Shown here: in pieces, positions 6,338 to 7,149 of the stretch
Position numbering within the stretch: the first letter of the stretch is position 1
Layout of the letters: every line of letters begins with the position of its first letter
The notes under the pieces: generated by a model
What the model saw: only the letters and a program-made list of their open reading frames with translations
The model's database searches: none
What the model was told of the DNA's origin: nothing
Assembly (NCBI GenBank): GCA_934635545.1
Contig: CAKTZN010000091.1
Location: 1 to 7,149, forward strand
DNA: 7,149 nucleotides
Direction of reading: 5' to 3'
DNA from: an uncultured Oscillospiraceae bacterium
GTDB taxonomy: Bacteria > Bacillota > Clostridia > Oscillospirales > Oscillospiraceae
Made by a program: the position numbers and the translations under genes

Positions 6338-6416
6338 TCCCCATTCGCAGTTAGTCGTAGCTAACCACCGTTCAAAAAAGAACGCCGGGCGGCAAAGTGC
6401 CATACGCCGGTGGGGA
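6338..6416 (-). ncRNA. candidate structured leader RNA domain (riboswitch-like, unassigned)
   Basis: In the minus-strand transcript, UCCCCA (6416-6411) can pair with UGGGGA (6343-6338) and so close a 79-nt domain. Inside lie GGCA-CUU-UGCC flanked by CCGG/CCGG, a CGUUC-U6-GAACG hairpin, and the GUUAG-N6-CUAAC hairpin. The leader terminator follows 21 nt later. This is the layout of an aptamer plus expression platform, but I do not recognise the consensus of a known class, and an alternative pairing (CCACCG with CGGUGG) exists. Confidence 0.35.
6348..6366. repeat. leader palindrome, copy 1 (CAGTTAGTCGTAGCTAACC)
   Basis: Plus-strand CAGTTAGTCGTAGCTAACC is the near-identical partner of the copy at 6250-6268, in the same orientation and 98 nt apart, one on each side of the leader terminator. 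The RNA form is a GUUAG/CUAAC hairpin with loop CUACGA. It could act as RNA structure or as a DNA-binding site. Confidence 0.75.
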
Positions 6417-6424
6417 AATCAAAT

Positions 6425-6451
6425 TTCTGGATAAGTTTACCATATCCAGAA
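6425..6451. promoter_or_regulatory. operator-like inverted repeat over the -10 box
   Basis: TTCTGGATA (6425-6433) and TATCCAGAA (6443-6451) are perfect 9-bp reverse complements separated by 9 bp that contain the proposed -10 hexamer. The position, from the spacer to about +2, is that of a repressor operator. The regulator is unknown and no regulator gene is in the window. Confidence 0.7.
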
Positions 6452-6462
6452 CGGATTTGCAA
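6434..6462 (-). promoter_or_regulatory. promoter of the surface-protein gene
   Basis: On the minus strand: TTGCAA (-35, 6462-6457), a 17-bp spacer, then TGG before TAAACT (-10, 6439-6434). The TGn before the hexamer makes an extended -10 that compensates for the 4/6 match. Transcription would start near 6427, giving a 5' leader of about 290 nt. Confidence 0.65.
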
Positions 6463-6520
6463 GTAAAATTTTGAACAGGCCAAAAAATGTCACCGAGAAA
6501 AGAAATGACACATGCTTTTG

Positions 6521-6571
6521 CAGATAAGAAGAACTCCGCTTTTCGGCAGAAATGCGCGAAAAGCGGAGTTC
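6521..6571 (-). terminator. intrinsic terminator of the BMP-family gene
   Basis: On the minus strand GAACTCCGCTTTTCG (6571-6557) pairs perfectly over 15 bp with CGAAAAGCGGAGTTC (6545-6531) around an 11-nt loop; TTCTTATC follows. The T-run is imperfect, but the long stem starts only 8 nt after the stop codon. A weaker hairpin further on (TGTCA/TGACA, 6488-6510, then six T on the minus strand) could back it up. Confidence 0.82.
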
Positions 6572-6579
6572 ATTCACAA

Positions 6580-7149
6580 TTACTTCATGAAGGTGCCGTC
6601 GATCATCTGCTGCAGATAGGCGTTGTACTTCTCCACCTTCTCAGCAGGGACCAGCTCGGTGTTGATGGCACCGGCGGACAGGCCGCCGTTCGCCAGAGTA
6701 CCGAATACGGTGGTGCCGCCGAAGGTACCGGCCACAACAGCGTCCATGCAGACCTCGATCATCGCGGCGTTATCGGTGACCTGAGAGCCGATGATGCAGG
6801 GATTCTGGCCCAGGATATCGGCAGGCTGACCGATGTCGTAGATCTTGATGGAACCGGCAGCGGTGTTGGCATCGTCGATGGCCTCGCGGGCGCCGGAGTC
6901 AACAGCGGAAGCGTCACCGAAGAACACGTCAGCACCCTGGCTGATCAGCTCAGTGGCAAACTCCTTGCCCTTGGGGGCGTCGGAGAAGGAGTTGGCATAG
7001 GGGACGGCCAGCAGCTCAACGGTCTTGCCCTCCTGCTCGCCAACATACTTGGCAGCCTCTTCAAAACCGGCGATCTTGCCCTTGGTGGTATCCAGCTCCA
7101 TACCGCCGATGAAGCCCAGCTTGCCGCTCTCGGTCATCAGACCGGCCAG
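6580..7149 (-). CDS. BMP/PnrA-family ABC transporter substrate-binding protein, 3' part
   Basis: This is the C-terminal 189 residues of a basic-membrane-protein (Bmp, Med/PnrA-like) periplasmic-binding-fold protein. The frame runs off the right edge, so about half of a usual 340-360-residue protein is missing, including the lipoprotein signal. Family marks are the LAGLMTESGKLGFIGGMELD strand (residues 1-20 of the fragment), the GFEEAAKYV helix, the 'QGADVFFGDA' strand with the following helix, a SQVTDNAAMIEVCMDAVVAGTFGG segment, and the GTLANGGLSAGAIN end. Members bind nucleosides or related ligands for ABC importers. The usual GVDxDQ-like ligand motif is read here as YDIGQPADIL (residues 104-113), so the ligand may differ. 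Transport partner genes would lie beyond the window. It is separated from the surface-protein gene by its own terminator. Confidence 0.85.
   Translation of the reverse strand: MAGLMTESGKLGFIGGMELDTTKGKIAGFEEAAKYVGEQEGKTVELLAVPYANSFSDAPKGKEFATELISQGADVFFGDASAVDSGAREAIDDANTAAGSIKIYDIGQPADILGQNPCIIGSQVTDNAAMIEVCMDAVVAGTFGGTTVFGTLANGGLSAGAINTELVPAEKVEKYNAYLQQMIDGTFMK

Noticed and set aside
6135..6344. N-terminal extension of the surface protein by 70 codons to 6344
   Set aside because: The extension covers the leader terminator and palindromes, lacks a ribosome binding site, and would bury the signal peptide inside the protein.
6250..6366. Integron attC site or CRISPR repeats
   Set aside because: The order is GTTAG then CTAAC within 16 bp, opposite to attC ends (RYYYAAC ... 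GTTRRRY). There are only two copies with no regular spacer series, and no integrase or cas gene is present.
6338..6416. Known c-di-GMP-I riboswitch
   Set aside because: GGGGACGC at 6342-6335 recalls part of the GEMM core, but the GGCAAA and GCAAAGCC tetraloop-receptor landmarks are missing on this strand.
6482..6510. TGTCA/TGACA hairpin followed by six T on the minus strand as an independent terminator
   Set aside because: The stem has only 5-6 pairs with a 13-nt loop, too weak alone. It is mentioned only as a possible backup to the strong hairpin at 6531-6571.

Overview
The window looks like part of a GC-rich Gram-positive gut Firmicute, most likely of the Oscillospiraceae/Clostridia type. 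The evidence is the AAGGAG-type ribosome binding site, compact intrinsic terminators, a lysine-rich signal peptide ending in TAAFA, and a surface protein with FMN-binding and GLUG-like modules ending in a membrane anchor. This placement is an inference from style; there is no marker gene in the window.

Layout, left to right. Bases 1-479 (+) are the C-terminal end of a carbohydrate-type ABC permease with its EAA loop. A strong bidirectional hairpin terminator (517-552) separates it from a convergent PhzF-family isomerase/epimerase gene (597-1490, -), which has its own promoter (1563-1591). Next comes a minus-strand terminator (1660-1697) that ends the dominant gene of the window. That gene (1728-6134, -) encodes a 1468-residue secreted, wall/membrane-anchored protein. 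In order it has a signal peptide, an FMN-binding domain with an intact SGAT flavinylation box, two GLUG-like beta-helix modules, a second FMN-bind-like segment without the box, a third module, a Ser/Thr/Gly spacer, a degenerate sortase-like signal and a C-terminal TM anchor. At the right edge is the C-terminal part of a BMP/PnrA-type ABC substrate-binding lipoprotein (6580 to beyond 7149, -), closed by its own terminator.

The most unusual region is the roughly 300-nt leader of the surface-protein gene (6135-6464). Its promoter has a perfect 9-bp inverted repeat centred on the -10 box. The transcribed leader can fold into a multi-stem domain, is followed by a GC-rich hairpin with a U5 tract lying well upstream of the start codon, and carries two 17/19-identical copies of a palindrome, CAGTTAGNCGTNGCTAACC, flanking that terminator. 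This suggests two layers of control: a repressor at the promoter, and attenuation by a riboswitch-like or protein-bound leader.

The four genes do not form one operon. Each is bounded by terminators, so the neighbourhood gives little support for a shared pathway. The surface protein is a plausible extracellular flavoprotein (redox or electron-transfer, and/or adhesion), but no ApbE flavin transferase, sortase or electron-transport partner is present in the window.
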